This document shows positions 1 through 5,962 of a stretch of DNA of 64,000 nucleotides, piece by piece; the first letter of the stretch is position 1, and every line of letters begins with the position of its first letter. The notes under the pieces were generated by a model. It did not search any database. It worked only from the letters and a program-made list of their open reading frames with translations, and had not been told where the DNA came from. The position numbers and the translations under genes are program-made. Source of the stretch: Verrucomicrobiia bacterium (GTDB lineage: Bacteria; Verrucomicrobiota; Verrucomicrobiia; Verrucomicrobiales; DEV007); the NCBI GenBank assembly GCA_030425385.1, contig JAUIAH010000010.1, forward strand, positions 1-64,000. Reading direction: 5' to 3'.

Positions 1-368
1 TCTCGCTGATCACCCCGGACATTGCTGCCCGAGGCGCTCCCTGCTGAAGCAGGACGCCATGCCAACGAGATCTCCCCAGGTAAGGGCACGAACCTCCACC
101 ACACGACCGCCTCATTTACCTCCGGAGCAGAACCGAACGGTTTCGCTGTGTTGTGCCAGCTCACCTGGCTCCGTCGGCCTCGTATGAGGTTCTTGTTCAT
201 CGGCCCATGGCTGTCGCCTAGTCTGCCTTCCCACGGTCGGTCACCCTTCCGCAGTTGACTTCGGCTAGTGCTTCTGATCACTACTTCGTTGAACGGATAT
301 TTCATGATGCATTCGGTTTCACACGGAGGACTTGAACCTCCTCTAGTTCGTGCCCATGCTGGGCACAC
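1..368 (-). mobile_element. Group II intron, 5' part (copy 0, cut by window edge)
   Basis: On the minus strand the element starts with GTGTGCCCAGC at 368 (the GUGYG 5' signature of group II introns) and runs out of the window at base 1. It is nearly identical to the 5' part of the copy at 1141-1830. Only domain I and perhaps part of domain II are visible. No reverse-transcriptase reading frame is present. A TCTTGT on the plus strand (191-196) is a candidate EBS1 that could pair with the 5' exon ending CCTTGT. Short open frames here are non-coding intron RNA. The intron identity rests on shared ends and structure with the complete copy; the class is not assigned. Confidence 0.75.
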
Positions 369-495
369 ACAAGGCGTGGGTGATCAACACGCTGCCGCTC
401 CGCAGTTGAAAGATTCGATGAACGTGCGAACCTCAATCATGATCCGAAGGCGCGTTGCCAGCAGCGTGTGACACCACTTTGGACGTTCTGCAAAA
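369..495 (+). other. attC-like cassette recombination site (site 0)
   Basis: Left core ACAAG directly abuts the intron 5' end, and the right core GACGTTC lies at 482-488, just upstream of the HAD gene start. Between them are inverted segments including ACACGCTGC and GCAGCGTGT, so the strand can fold on itself as attC sites do. The other half of the left core lies beyond the intron, outside the window. The integron reading is an inference from repeated architecture at several sites here. Confidence 0.6.
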
Positions 496-497
496 AA

Positions 498-1127
498 ATG
501 AACATCGCGTGCGTAATCTTCGATCTCGATGGAACGCTCGTAGATAGCGAAGGGCTTTGTAACCAAGCGTTTCTCGATCTACTCCCAGATTTGGGTTCTT
601 CTCTCGAGGATATGGTTTCCCGCTATCGAGGCCAAAAGTTGGCTCCAATACTCGCCGATATCGAACGACGAATCGCCCGGAAATTGCCTGCTGGTTTTGA
701 GCAGAAGTATCGGGCGAGAGTCGCGGAGCTATTCGACAAAGATTTACTGCCGATGCCGGGTGTTGCGGAAATGCTTTCTGCTGTAAGATATCCGACTTGT
801 GTGGCTTCCAGCGGGCCGCGTGAAAAGATCTGCAGAGCGCTATCGGTGAGTTCACTTTCTCACTTCTTCGGGGCCAACGTCTTTAGCTCTTATGAGGTCG
901 GATCATGGAAACCTGACCCGGGTCTCTTCCTCCACGCGGCTGAGGCTATGGGGCATCCTCCAGAACGCTGTGCTGTGATTGAAGATAGTCTGCCGGGTAT
1001 TCAGGCAGCTGTTTCAGCTGGCATGCAGTCGTATCTATATTCACCACAGGAGGATGTTGTCGCTGATCACTGTTCGGTGTCATTCAAATCGATGACGGAG
1101 CTCCCTCGTCTCCTAGGGTGCCTCTAA
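498..1127 (+). CDS. HAD-superfamily phosphatase (cassette gene)
   Basis: A 209-residue HAD subfamily IA hydrolase, probably a cytoplasmic phosphatase acting on a small phosphorylated metabolite, with beta-phosphoglucomutase or 6-phosphogluconate phosphatase-like relatives. Motif I DLDGTLVDSE has the nucleophile Asp at residue 9 and the acid Asp at 11. Motif II is the Ser-Ser of VASSGPRE, motif III the Lys of SWKPDP, and motif IV IEDSLPGI. A helical cap lies between motifs I and II. The ATG at 498 is chosen because the conserved motif begins at once; the longer frame from 468 would start inside the attC-like site. The gene stands alone between two recombination sites and two opposite-strand introns, with no operon partner. 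Its promoter is not evident. The substrate cannot be told from sequence. Confidence 0.88.
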   Translation: MNIACVIFDLDGTLVDSEGLCNQAFLDLLPDLGSSLEDMVSRYRGQKLAPILADIERRIARKLPAGFEQKYRARVAELFDKDLLPMPGVAEMLSAVRYPTCVASSGPREKICRALSVSSLSHFFGANVFSSYEVGSWKPDPGLFLHAAEAMGHPPERCAVIEDSLPGIQAAVSAGMQSYLYSPQEDVVADHCSVSFKSMTELPRLLGCL

Positions 1128-1140
1128 ACAAACATGCAGA

Positions 1141-1830
1141 ATCGGGTAGGCGGAGGGTTTTAACCTCCGCCCCCCACACCACCGGCCATACGGGTCCGTA
1201 ACACGGCGGTTCCGAGATGTTATATCACCGTTAGGTGATGACTGGTCCCCTTTGTTGGGAACTCGCATGAACTCTCTTTCTCTGCCCAACTTCCATACCC
1301 ATGTCTGACTTCACCGGTCGGCTTCATTGTCGTGGATGGTTGGTTAGGTCGGTTCATCATTCTCGGTTCGGTCCTTCCTAGGCGGCTTGCGGATTCACTC
1401 TGTTTAAACGGACATCTTTCAGTCCCCCGGTTCCTATCCTAGCACTATGACCTCTGCTGACTTCTCGTTGATCACTCCTGGCATTGCTGCCTGAGGCGCT
1501 CCCTACCGAAGCAGGGCGCCATGCCAACGAGATCTCCCCAGGTAAGGGCACGAACCTCCACCACACGACCGCCTCATTTACCTCCAGAGCTGAACCGAAC
1601 GGCTTCGCTGTGTTGTGCCAGCTCACCTGGCTCCGTCGGCCTCGTATGAGGTTCTTGTTCATCGGCCCATGGCTGTCGCCTAGTCTGCCTTCCCACGGTC
1701 GGTCGCCCTTCCGCAGTTGACCTTGGCTAGTGCTTCTGATCACTACTTCGTTGAACGGATATTTCATGATGCATTCGGTTTCACACAGGGGACTTGAACC
1801 CCTTCTGGTTCGTGCCCATGCTGGGCACAC
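1141..1830 (-). mobile_element. ORF-less group II intron, apparently complete (copy 1)
   Basis: Read on the minus strand, this 690-nt element begins GTGTGCCCAGCATGGGC at 1830 and ends CCTACCCGAT at 1141. Near its 3' end is a domain V hairpin: lower stem ACCGCC with GGTGGT, upper stem TACG with CGTA, loop GACC (about 1180-1215). It is followed by a domain VI stem built from GGCGGAGG and CCTCCGCC with an unpaired A eight bases before the end. The length fits domains I to VI with no intron-encoded protein in domain IV, so mobility would need a maturase supplied in trans. Candidate EBS1 is complementary to the TCTTGT that ends the 5' exon (plus strand 1653-1658). The intron lies antisense to the cassette genes, inside the attC-like left core. 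Whether it still splices is untested. Confidence 0.82.
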
Positions 1831-1953
1831 ACAAGACGGCGCACTGAACCCCCGGCTCCTTTCTGTGCTAAAAATGACTTACTCTAATTCAAACACTAGC
1901 TCAGCGATCAACGTTTCCCGTCGGCCGGGGATCAGAGGTCCTGGACGTTAGGG
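1831..1953 (+). other. attC-like cassette recombination site (site 1)
   Basis: The left core is split by the intron: GCAGA at 1136-1140 plus ACAAG at 1831-1835 rejoin as GCAGAACAAG. The right core is GACGTTA at 1944-1950, followed by the ankyrin gene. CCCCCGGC near 1851 is matched by GCCGGGG near 1924, so the inner arms can pair. The spacer shares blocks (CCGGCTC, ACTCTAA, AAACAC, TTCCC) with the sites at 4045 and 4463. This supports one family of recombination sites. Confidence 0.65.
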
Positions 1954-1965
1954 GGAGAGAACCAC

Positions 1966-2436
1966 ATGGACTCAGAAGAATACTTCGCGGCTGTGCGCAA
2001 CAATGACCTCGACGCGGTATCCAAGTGCCTCGAGGCAGATCCCTCGCTTGCGAATGCCCGAATGCGAGGGGACTCGACGCTGCTCAATCAGCAGGTCTGG
2101 GAGGACAGGAAGGTGGTTCCCATGGCGCAGGACGACAGGCGGGATGGAACGGCGCTACACTACGCTGCTTTCCACGGCCACACCGAGTTGGCTCGGGCGC
2201 TCCTCGACCACGGCGCCGACGTATCCGCCGTGGGATACGAGAACAATCACGAGATGACTCCTCCCGTAGTGCTCGCGGCATGGGAGGGCGGCATTGACGT
2301 CCTGCGCCTCCTCCTCGAGAGGGACGCCGACCCTGACGGTAGATCCAGCAACGGCGTCACGCCGCTTTCGACCGCAATCCGCCACGGCAAGGAAGACCGG
2401 GTCGCGCTTCTGAAGGAGTTCGGCGCCACACAGTAG
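1966..2436 (+). CDS. Ankyrin-repeat protein (cassette gene)
   Basis: A 156-residue protein made of about four ankyrin repeats with no signal peptide or other domain. Recognisable repeat segments are GTALHYAAFHGHTELARALL with DHGADVSAVG, then TPPVVLAAWEGGIDVLRLLL with ERDADPDGRS, then GVTPLSTAIRHGKEDRVALL. Ankyrin repeats mediate protein-protein contact, and such a short protein is most likely a binding or adaptor protein in the cytoplasm; no enzymatic function is indicated. The gene starts 16 bases after the attC-like core at 1944-1950 with a purine-rich GGGGGAGAG that can serve as ribosome binding site. It ends immediately before the next intron tail, as expected for a one-gene cassette. Partner and role are unknown. 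Confidence 0.85.
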   Translation: MDSEEYFAAVRNNDLDAVSKCLEADPSLANARMRGDSTLLNQQVWEDRKVVPMAQDDRRDGTALHYAAFHGHTELARALLDHGADVSAVGYENNHEMTPPVVLAAWEGGIDVLRLLLERDADPDGRSSNGVTPLSTAIRHGKEDRVALLKEFGATQ

Positions 2437-2442
2437 CCCCTA

Positions 2443-2558
2443 ATCGGGTAGAAGCAGGGTTTGAACCTGCTCTCCCCACACCACCGGCCATACGGGTCCG
2501 TAGCACGGCGGTTCCGAGACGCTAGATTACCTGTTAGGGTAATTGACGTTGATCCATT
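2443..2558 (-). mobile_element. Group II intron 3' tail (copy 2, truncated)
   Basis: The minus strand carries the same domain V/domain VI end as copy 1, terminating CTACCCGAT at 2443 and flanked by CCCCTA of the left attC core. Homology with copy 3 (3740-4044) continues to GATCCATT at about 2558 and then stops, so the 5' part of the intron has been lost or replaced. Joined to an ACAAG-type partner, the exon would rebuild CCCCTAACAAG, a canonical attC left core. Confidence 0.75.
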
Positions 2559-2835
2559 CAACCGATGGAGGCAAGAAGAAGGAACTGTCAAAGAGCAACG
2601 GAGAAATCCCATCGTATATCGTTCACGACCGAGTAACCCTCGGCGAGTTGCTCCTCAGCAGAACTCGCTTCCGTTTCCTCGGTTGCCAGAAGACTATCAT
2701 TCGCCCACGTAAAGTCAACAACAACCTGAAATAAAGTTAGAGATATTGCTCAAATCTATCAAACATCCAGATCGAAAAGAAGCATCTTTACACGATACTC
2801 AAATTCAATACAGTCACTTCAACCAGCCACCAAGT
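2559..2835 (+). other. Unassigned stretch, possible remnant of a lost cassette gene
   Basis: This AT-richer segment replaces the expected 5' half of intron copy 2. A plus-strand open frame runs to the TAA at 2732-2734 and encodes a basic peptide ending RPRKVNNNLK. It is open back into the intron tail and has no start of its own, so at most it is the 3' end of an old cassette gene. Bases 2735-2835 show no gene that I can see. No homology is recognised. Confidence 0.3.
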
Positions 2836-2912
2836 TTTAACAACACCTGGCAATTCCCCCGGGAAACCCCGGCCACTGTGATAAAACTGCTGGGCTAATG
2901 GAGACGTTAGCC
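2836..2912 (+). other. Probable degraded attC-like site
   Basis: TTTAACAACACC at 2836-2847 resembles a left core and GACGTTAGCC at 2903-2912 matches the right core of the other cassette sites (GACGTTA, GACGTTC). The spacing of about 75 bp is within the attC range, but the inner arms do not pair as well as at sites 1, 3 and 4. It is the best candidate for the boundary in front of the toxin-antitoxin cassette. Confidence 0.4.
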
Positions 2913-2924
2913 TTAGAGTTGCTT

Positions 2925-3000
2925 GAGCCGTTGGCCTGGAAATCAGGCTTGTCCGGTTCTAAGGGGGCAACGGGGCCGCAAGACCCCTGCCCTACCTGAT
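2925..3000 (+). mobile_element. 3' tail of an unrelated group II intron (domains V and VI)
   Basis: The plus strand has a textbook 35-nt domain V at 2925-2959: lower stem GAGCCG with CGGTTC, upper stem GCCTG with CAGGC and a GAAA-type loop. Domain VI follows at 2960-3000 (GGGGGCA paired with TGCCC, inner GGGG with CCCC, an unpaired A in CCTACCTGAT). The sequence differs from the minus-strand introns of this region and resembles the GAGCCG-type domain V seen in many bacterial introns. Only the 3' end remains, starting about a dozen bases after an attC-like right core. No reverse transcriptase is present. Confidence 0.72.
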
Positions 3001-3140
3001 CCTAGAGAGATTAGTCTGCGGAATAACCCTGTTCTTTCGGTCAGCAAGTGATGCTTGCGATTGGCCTCATGACCATGGCCTCGCTAGTTGACATCACAAA
3101 AAGGGCTGGTCGAACGCCTGTTCTTGGGAGAGATTGCGGT

Positions 3141-3350
3141 ATGAGCACGACTGAGATCATCGAAGGAGCGCTAAGATTGCCAGAAGACGACAGGGCGACC
3201 CTTGTGGCCGAGCTTCTGGAGTCACTGCCAGCGGTGCTATCCGACGTGGACGACGGCTCGTTAGAGGCGAGACGCAGGTTGAGAGAGTTGAAGGAGGATC
3301 CTTCCGTCGGAAGAAGCTGGGACGAGATTAAGAGCGAACTCGGGCGGTAG
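3141..3350 (+). CDS. Antitoxin of the addiction-module (DUF/Pfam Unstab_antitox) family
   Basis: A 69-residue acidic protein, the likely antitoxin partner of the ParE-like toxin downstream. It shows the family pattern of an N-terminal helix (STTEIIEGALRLPEDDRATL), a VAELLESL helix and a C-terminal WDEIKSEL-type segment that would cover the toxin. The ATG at 3141 is preferred over upstream starts because GGGAGA lies a few bases before it and family members start here. The stop is directly followed by an ATG, the usual tight coupling with the toxin gene, but an 87-bp tandem duplication now separates it from the intact toxin start. The antitoxin would probably autoregulate the pair, although no operator is seen. 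Confidence 0.82.
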   Translation: MSTTEIIEGALRLPEDDRATLVAELLESLPAVLSDVDDGSLEARRRLRELKEDPSVGRSWDEIKSELGR

Positions 3351-3501
3351 ATGGCCCGATTGATCTATCACCGGCTGATCGCTCGAGATCTCCGGTCAGC
3401 TCTCCGTTACTATGTTAAGAGCGAACTCGGGCGGTAGATGGCCCGATTGATCTATCACCGGCTGATCGCTCGAGATCTCCGGTCAGCTCTCCGTTACTAT
3501 G
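3328..3501 (+). repeat. Perfect 87-bp tandem duplication across the antitoxin/toxin junction
   Basis: Bases 3328-3414 and 3415-3501 are identical. The unit carries the last codons and stop of the antitoxin plus the first 21 codons or so of the toxin. Its length, 29 codons, keeps frame, but the duplicated antitoxin stop closes the first toxin copy after 28 codons (3351-3437). The second copy, from 3438, opens the intact toxin. The perfection suggests a recent event, or an assembly artefact. Confidence 0.95.
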
Positions 3502-3740
3502 ATACTGAGGGTGGTTCTAAGCTTGGCGATCGGTTTTATGCAGAGGCCCAGGCAGCTATTGCCGCTATCGAAGAAGATCCCACTGGACACCATTTTTCCG
3601 ACGGCGGATTCAGGCGAGTGTCTTTAGGATCATTTCCATATCACTTTCTCTATGAAGCCGAAGGAGAGATAATCTGGATAGCGGTCTTGAGGCATGACCG
3701 GCGCCATCAAAGTTTCGGGCTACGACGAAAAAAAGGCTAA
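3438..3740 (+). CDS. ParE/RelE-family toxin
   Basis: A 100-residue toxin of the ParE/RelE plasmid-stabilisation fold. Typical features are the N-terminal ARLIYHRLIARDLRSALRYY helix pair, the FYAEAQAAIAAIEEDP helix, and the C-terminal strands RRVSLGSFPYHFLYE and IIWIAVLRHDRR. ParE members poison DNA gyrase and RelE members cleave mRNA; the two cannot be separated here with confidence, though the FPYHFLYE and VLRHDRR pattern is more ParE-like. It pairs with the antitoxin at 3141-3350. The start at 3438 is the second copy of a duplicated initiation region; the first copy yields only a 28-codon peptide. The TAA stop is completed by the first base of the adjoining intron tail (intron end at 3740). 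Toxin-antitoxin pairs are common stabilisers of cassette arrays. Confidence 0.87.
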   Translation: MARLIYHRLIARDLRSALRYYDTEGGSKLGDRFYAEAQAAIAAIEEDPTGHHFSDGGFRRVSLGSFPYHFLYEAEGEIIWIAVLRHDRRHQSFGLRRKKG

Positions 3741-4044
3741 TCGGGTAGAAGCAGGGTTTGAACCTGCTCCCCCCACACCACCGGCCATACGGGTCCGTAG
3801 GACGGCGGTTACGAGACGCTAGATTACCTGTTAGGGTCATTGACGTTGATCCATTGTTCTGCAATCGAGGGCACTCCCTGACCGCCCAGCCGAAGGTTGG
3901 TCATCGCGATGCGGACCAGACGATTCTGACTCATGTGCCATGGACCTTTGCGACTCCGTGAGGCTTTCTTCACTTCCCTGCGCCCGATTCCCATCCGAAG
4001 GTGGTACTTGCATCCCTTCTGGTTCGTGTCCATGATGGGCCCAC
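3740..4044 (-). mobile_element. Miniaturised group II intron (copy 3, about 305 nt)
   Basis: The minus strand begins GTGGGCCCATCATGG at 4044, related to the copy 1 start, and keeps the ACACGAACCAGAAGGG block. It ends with the same domain V/VI and CTACCCGAT at 3740. About 385 nt of the inner domains are missing compared with copy 1. The domain V lower strand differs slightly (TAACCGCC rather than GAACCGCC). It occupies the same position in an attC-like left core (GGCTA before it, TCAAAC after it). Loss of much of domain I makes self-splicing unlikely, so mobility, if any, would be in trans. Confidence 0.7.
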
Positions 4045-4167
4045 TCAAACCGGCGCTACTACCCCCCCCCGGGCTTGCTCTTGAGTTCCCAGCAATGAAT
4101 TCTAACTTCAACACCAACTGCACAAGGAATGCGTCCCCTCAGCCGGGTTAGCAGTCCTTGGACATTG
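4045..4167 (+). other. attC-like cassette recombination site (site 3)
   Basis: This is the remainder of the site interrupted by intron copy 3. Inner arms CCCGGGCT near 4068 and AGCCGGGT near 4141 are mutually complementary apart from one position. The right core is the variant GACATTG at 4161-4167, 15 bases before the next gene. The sequence blocks TTGAGT, ATTCTAAC and CCTTGGAC are shared with the intact site at 4463-4584. Confidence 0.62.
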
Positions 4168-4181
4168 TGCCTAGTAATCCG

Positions 4182-4454
4182 ATGCTTCTGATTGCGCGAT
4201 TCGATTGCTTTGTGTCCGGCGAGCAGACCGACTCCGTGGACTATCAGGTTCGGAGCTACGATGTGCCCGAGCAAACTGACCTCGACTTGATGCTCCGCGC
4301 AGAGCCCATTCACCGATATCAGAACGAGGATGATGAGGAGGTCGAATGGCGGTTTGCCGAGATTGTCGCAACAGAATGGTCGCCTCGGTTTGATGCCGGT
4401 GAAGAGGTCATCGGATTTATCACTGGGAGACCTGTCCCTGCGCCTGCACAATGA
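4182..4454 (+). CDS. Small DUF4288-like protein (cassette gene)
   Basis: A 90-residue acidic protein without signal peptide. The pattern YQNEDDEEVEWRFAEIVATE followed by GEEVIGFITGR resembles the DUF4288 family, whose members share a Tyr-x-Asn, Trp-Arg-Phe and Gly-x-Glu-Val signature and have no established function. The ATG at 4182 is used rather than the in-frame TTG at 4158 because the TTG overlaps the recombination core. This is the only cassette whose downstream site is free of an intron. Family assignment is by eye and only moderately sure. Confidence 0.6.
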   Translation: MLLIARFDCFVSGEQTDSVDYQVRSYDVPEQTDLDLMLRAEPIHRYQNEDDEEVEWRFAEIVATEWSPRFDAGEEVIGFITGRPVPAPAQ

Positions 4455-4462
4455 ATGAAATC

Positions 4463-4584
4463 GCACAACAAGTCGTGATAACCCCGGCTCGCTTTTGAGT
4501 GTCTGAAGATAACTCTAACGTAAACACTCATTACCCGATCCATGGTTCCCATCAGCTAGGGATATCCGTCCTTCGACGTTCGCT
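4463..4584 (+). other. Intact attC-like site without intron (site 4)
   Basis: The left core GCACAACAAGTCG (4463 onwards) is complementary to the right core CGACGTT (4574-4580), with AAC facing GTT and GTCG facing CGAC and two extrahelical bases between, the classic attC arrangement. The inner arms CCCCGGCT and AGCTAGGG also pair approximately. Total length is about 120 bp with a large terminal loop. It is the best single example here of the uninterrupted site, and it shows where the introns enter the others. Confidence 0.7.
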
Positions 4585-4590
4585 GAAGAA

Positions 4591-5004
4591 ATGTCTGCTA
4601 TCGAAAAGCTCGAGAACAAGTTGAGGAAGTATCCCTCGGCACGATACGCGCGTGTCGGCGACACGATTACAGTCGAGGCAACAGATGGCGACGGCTTCTC
4701 CGTCTGGCTGACTGACAAGAAGCCAGGTTACACCGTCGGATATGATGGCTGGCACGAAGAGTTTGATAACGAAGAAGATGCTCTCAATGCGTTTGCTTTT
4801 GGTCTGAGCGATGACTGCCGTTTGAAGGTTATTTGTCGAGGCAGCTCTGATTGTGCTTGGACTGTAGAAGGGAAGAACGAAGACGGAAATTGGATTGGCG
4901 ATAGCACGACTGGACTGTTGATGACGCCATTCTGGAAGAAGAAGTCTATCGCCTACCGTCAGAATCATCTAATAACCAGCGAATCGAGTAGGAACGGGAT
5001 TTGA
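4591..5004 (+). CDS. Hypothetical cassette protein, 3' end formed by intron remnant
   Basis: A 137-residue frame that I do not recognise. It is acidic with an N-terminal helix (IEKLENKLRKYPSARYARVG), a TVEATDGDGFSVWL strand pair and a GWHEEFDNEEDALNAFAFGL segment of the kind seen in several small proteins from environmental cassettes and in some immunity proteins. The ATG lies 10 bases after the attC-like core, with GAAGAA before it. The frame runs seven codons past the start of the intron remnant at 4983, so the native C-terminus has probably been altered or originally ended near residue 130. Function is unknown. Confidence 0.6.
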   Translation: MSAIEKLENKLRKYPSARYARVGDTITVEATDGDGFSVWLTDKKPGYTVGYDGWHEEFDNEEDALNAFAFGLSDDCRLKVICRGSSDCAWTVEGKNEDGNWIGDSTTGLLMTPFWKKKSIAYRQNHLITSESSRNGI

Positions 5005-5055
5005 ACCGGATCCCCACATTCACCGGCTTCCGAGATGCTAGATTACATTGCCTGT
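4983..5055 (-). mobile_element. Group II intron 3' remnant (copy 5)
   Basis: On the minus strand the tail ends CTACTCGAT at 4983 and keeps a domain VI-like stem and the GCATCTCGGAAGCCGGTG portion that corresponds to domain V, but the domain V hairpin is partly deleted. Similarity to copies 2 and 3 (GATGCTAGATTAC on the plus strand) ends near 5055. Bases 5056-5221 show a GC-rich stretch with GGCCGACTGGCCGAC repeats and then an AT-rich leader to the next gene, with no feature I can name. This is the right edge of the cassette region. Confidence 0.55.
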
Positions 5056-5221
5056 CCCCACCCCGCCGTTCCACGTCGATAGCATCTAGCCTTGGCCGAC
5101 TGGCCGACTCCCGGCCGGCATTGGAGAGAACTCGGCCCACTGCCGACGACGCCTTTCTACAAAGATCCTCAAATTTTAAAATAATTATGGAAATATTAGA
5201 AATTGCTGTCAGTTTCAGATA

Positions 5222-5962
5222 ATGACTGTGGTAGCAACCCGTTTCCTCCTCGTTTGGGCCGTCCTTGTGGGCGGGCTCCTCGGGATGCCTGGTGCTTTGG
5301 GGGTGACCATCCACTGGGGCAGCGCTGTTGGAGACTTCATCTACGAGAGCGATGGTACGACGCTCGTCGATCCCTCAAGCTTTCAGTTTGAACTGGGCAC
5401 GTTCGCGGACGGATTCATGCCTACGGAGGCGAATATGGCCGATTGGGAAGCGAATTGGCATCGGTTGGACATCGGTTCTTACAGCCAGACGACCGGCACG
5501 ATGGCAGGATCCGTGACTTTGCTCAACACGCCCACCCCTGACGGCACCATCCTTGATGGGGATGCTACTGATCCCGCTTCGTTCTTCTTTGGGAAGGATG
5601 CCTATGTGTGGGTCTACAACCAGAACACGACCATCGATAGCACCTTGGAATGGGCGTTGCTTAGCAATCCCGATGGCGATGGCATTGATCCCGCCACCGC
5701 CTGGACCTTTCCCACCGCACCCGAGGCAGGTGCTCATACAGAGGTCCGCGAATTCCGGCTTTCGGATGAGGGTGTGACCGCTAACTTCGGCGAAGAAACC
5801 GGGGGTGGCACCACGACCACGGGTGAAGGGCAGCGCGACATGACTCCCGCGACCCTTTACGGAATCCAGACCTTCACGATTCCGGAGCCATCCACAACCG
5901 GTCTGCTCTTGTTAGGCGGTGTGTTTGGCATTCTCTTCAGCCGTCGACGGTGCGAATCCTAA
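5222..5962 (+). CDS. PEP-CTERM sorting-signal protein
   Basis: A 246-residue exported protein. It has an N-terminal signal peptide (residues 1-27, RFLLVWAVLVGGLLGMPGAL), a Gly/Thr/Asp-rich body without a recognised domain, and a C-terminal PEP-CTERM tripartite tail: IPEPSTTG, a hydrophobic segment LLLLGGVFGILF and SRRR. Such tails are recognised and cleaved by exosortases in the inner membrane before the protein goes to the envelope or extracellular matrix. The next gene, convergent and overlapping by 26 bp, is itself an exosortase, an obvious candidate processing enzyme. The start follows the signal peptide logic; no strong ribosome binding site is visible. The body begins VTIHWGSAVGDFIYESDGT, seen in other uncharacterised verrucomicrobial PEP-CTERM proteins. 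Confidence 0.88.
   Translation: MTVVATRFLLVWAVLVGGLLGMPGALGVTIHWGSAVGDFIYESDGTTLVDPSSFQFELGTFADGFMPTEANMADWEANWHRLDIGSYSQTTGTMAGSVTLLNTPTPDGTILDGDATDPASFFFGKDAYVWVYNQNTTIDSTLEWALLSNPDGDGIDPATAWTFPTAPEAGAHTEVREFRLSDEGVTANFGEETGGGTTTTGEGQRDMTPATLYGIQTFTIPEPSTTGLLLLGGVFGILFSRRRCES

Noticed and set aside
22..258. Open frame of 78 codons and its near copy at 1484-1720
   Set aside because: Both lie antisense to the intron and are similar only because the intron is repeated. No protein-like features.
1378..1830. A 150-codon minus-strand open frame inside the intron
   Set aside because: It coincides with conserved intron RNA (domains I-III) and its counterpart in copy 0 is also just intron sequence. 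It has no reverse-transcriptase motifs, so it is not treated as a protein gene.
3755..3790. tRNA-like T-arm sequence (TTTGAACCTGCT) near intron tails
   Set aside because: It is the loop and stem of intron domain VI, recurring at 2455 and 4995. No acceptor stem, D-arm or anticodon arm is present, so no tRNA gene is called.
4158..4181. Longer start (TTG) for the DUF4288-like gene
   Set aside because: The TTG overlaps the attC-like right core GACATT; the ATG at 4182 leaves the core intact and the protein complete.
1..5055. Integron integrase or group II reverse transcriptase within the array
   Set aside because: No tyrosine recombinase motifs and no YADD-type reverse-transcriptase frame were found on either strand. 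They may lie outside the window.
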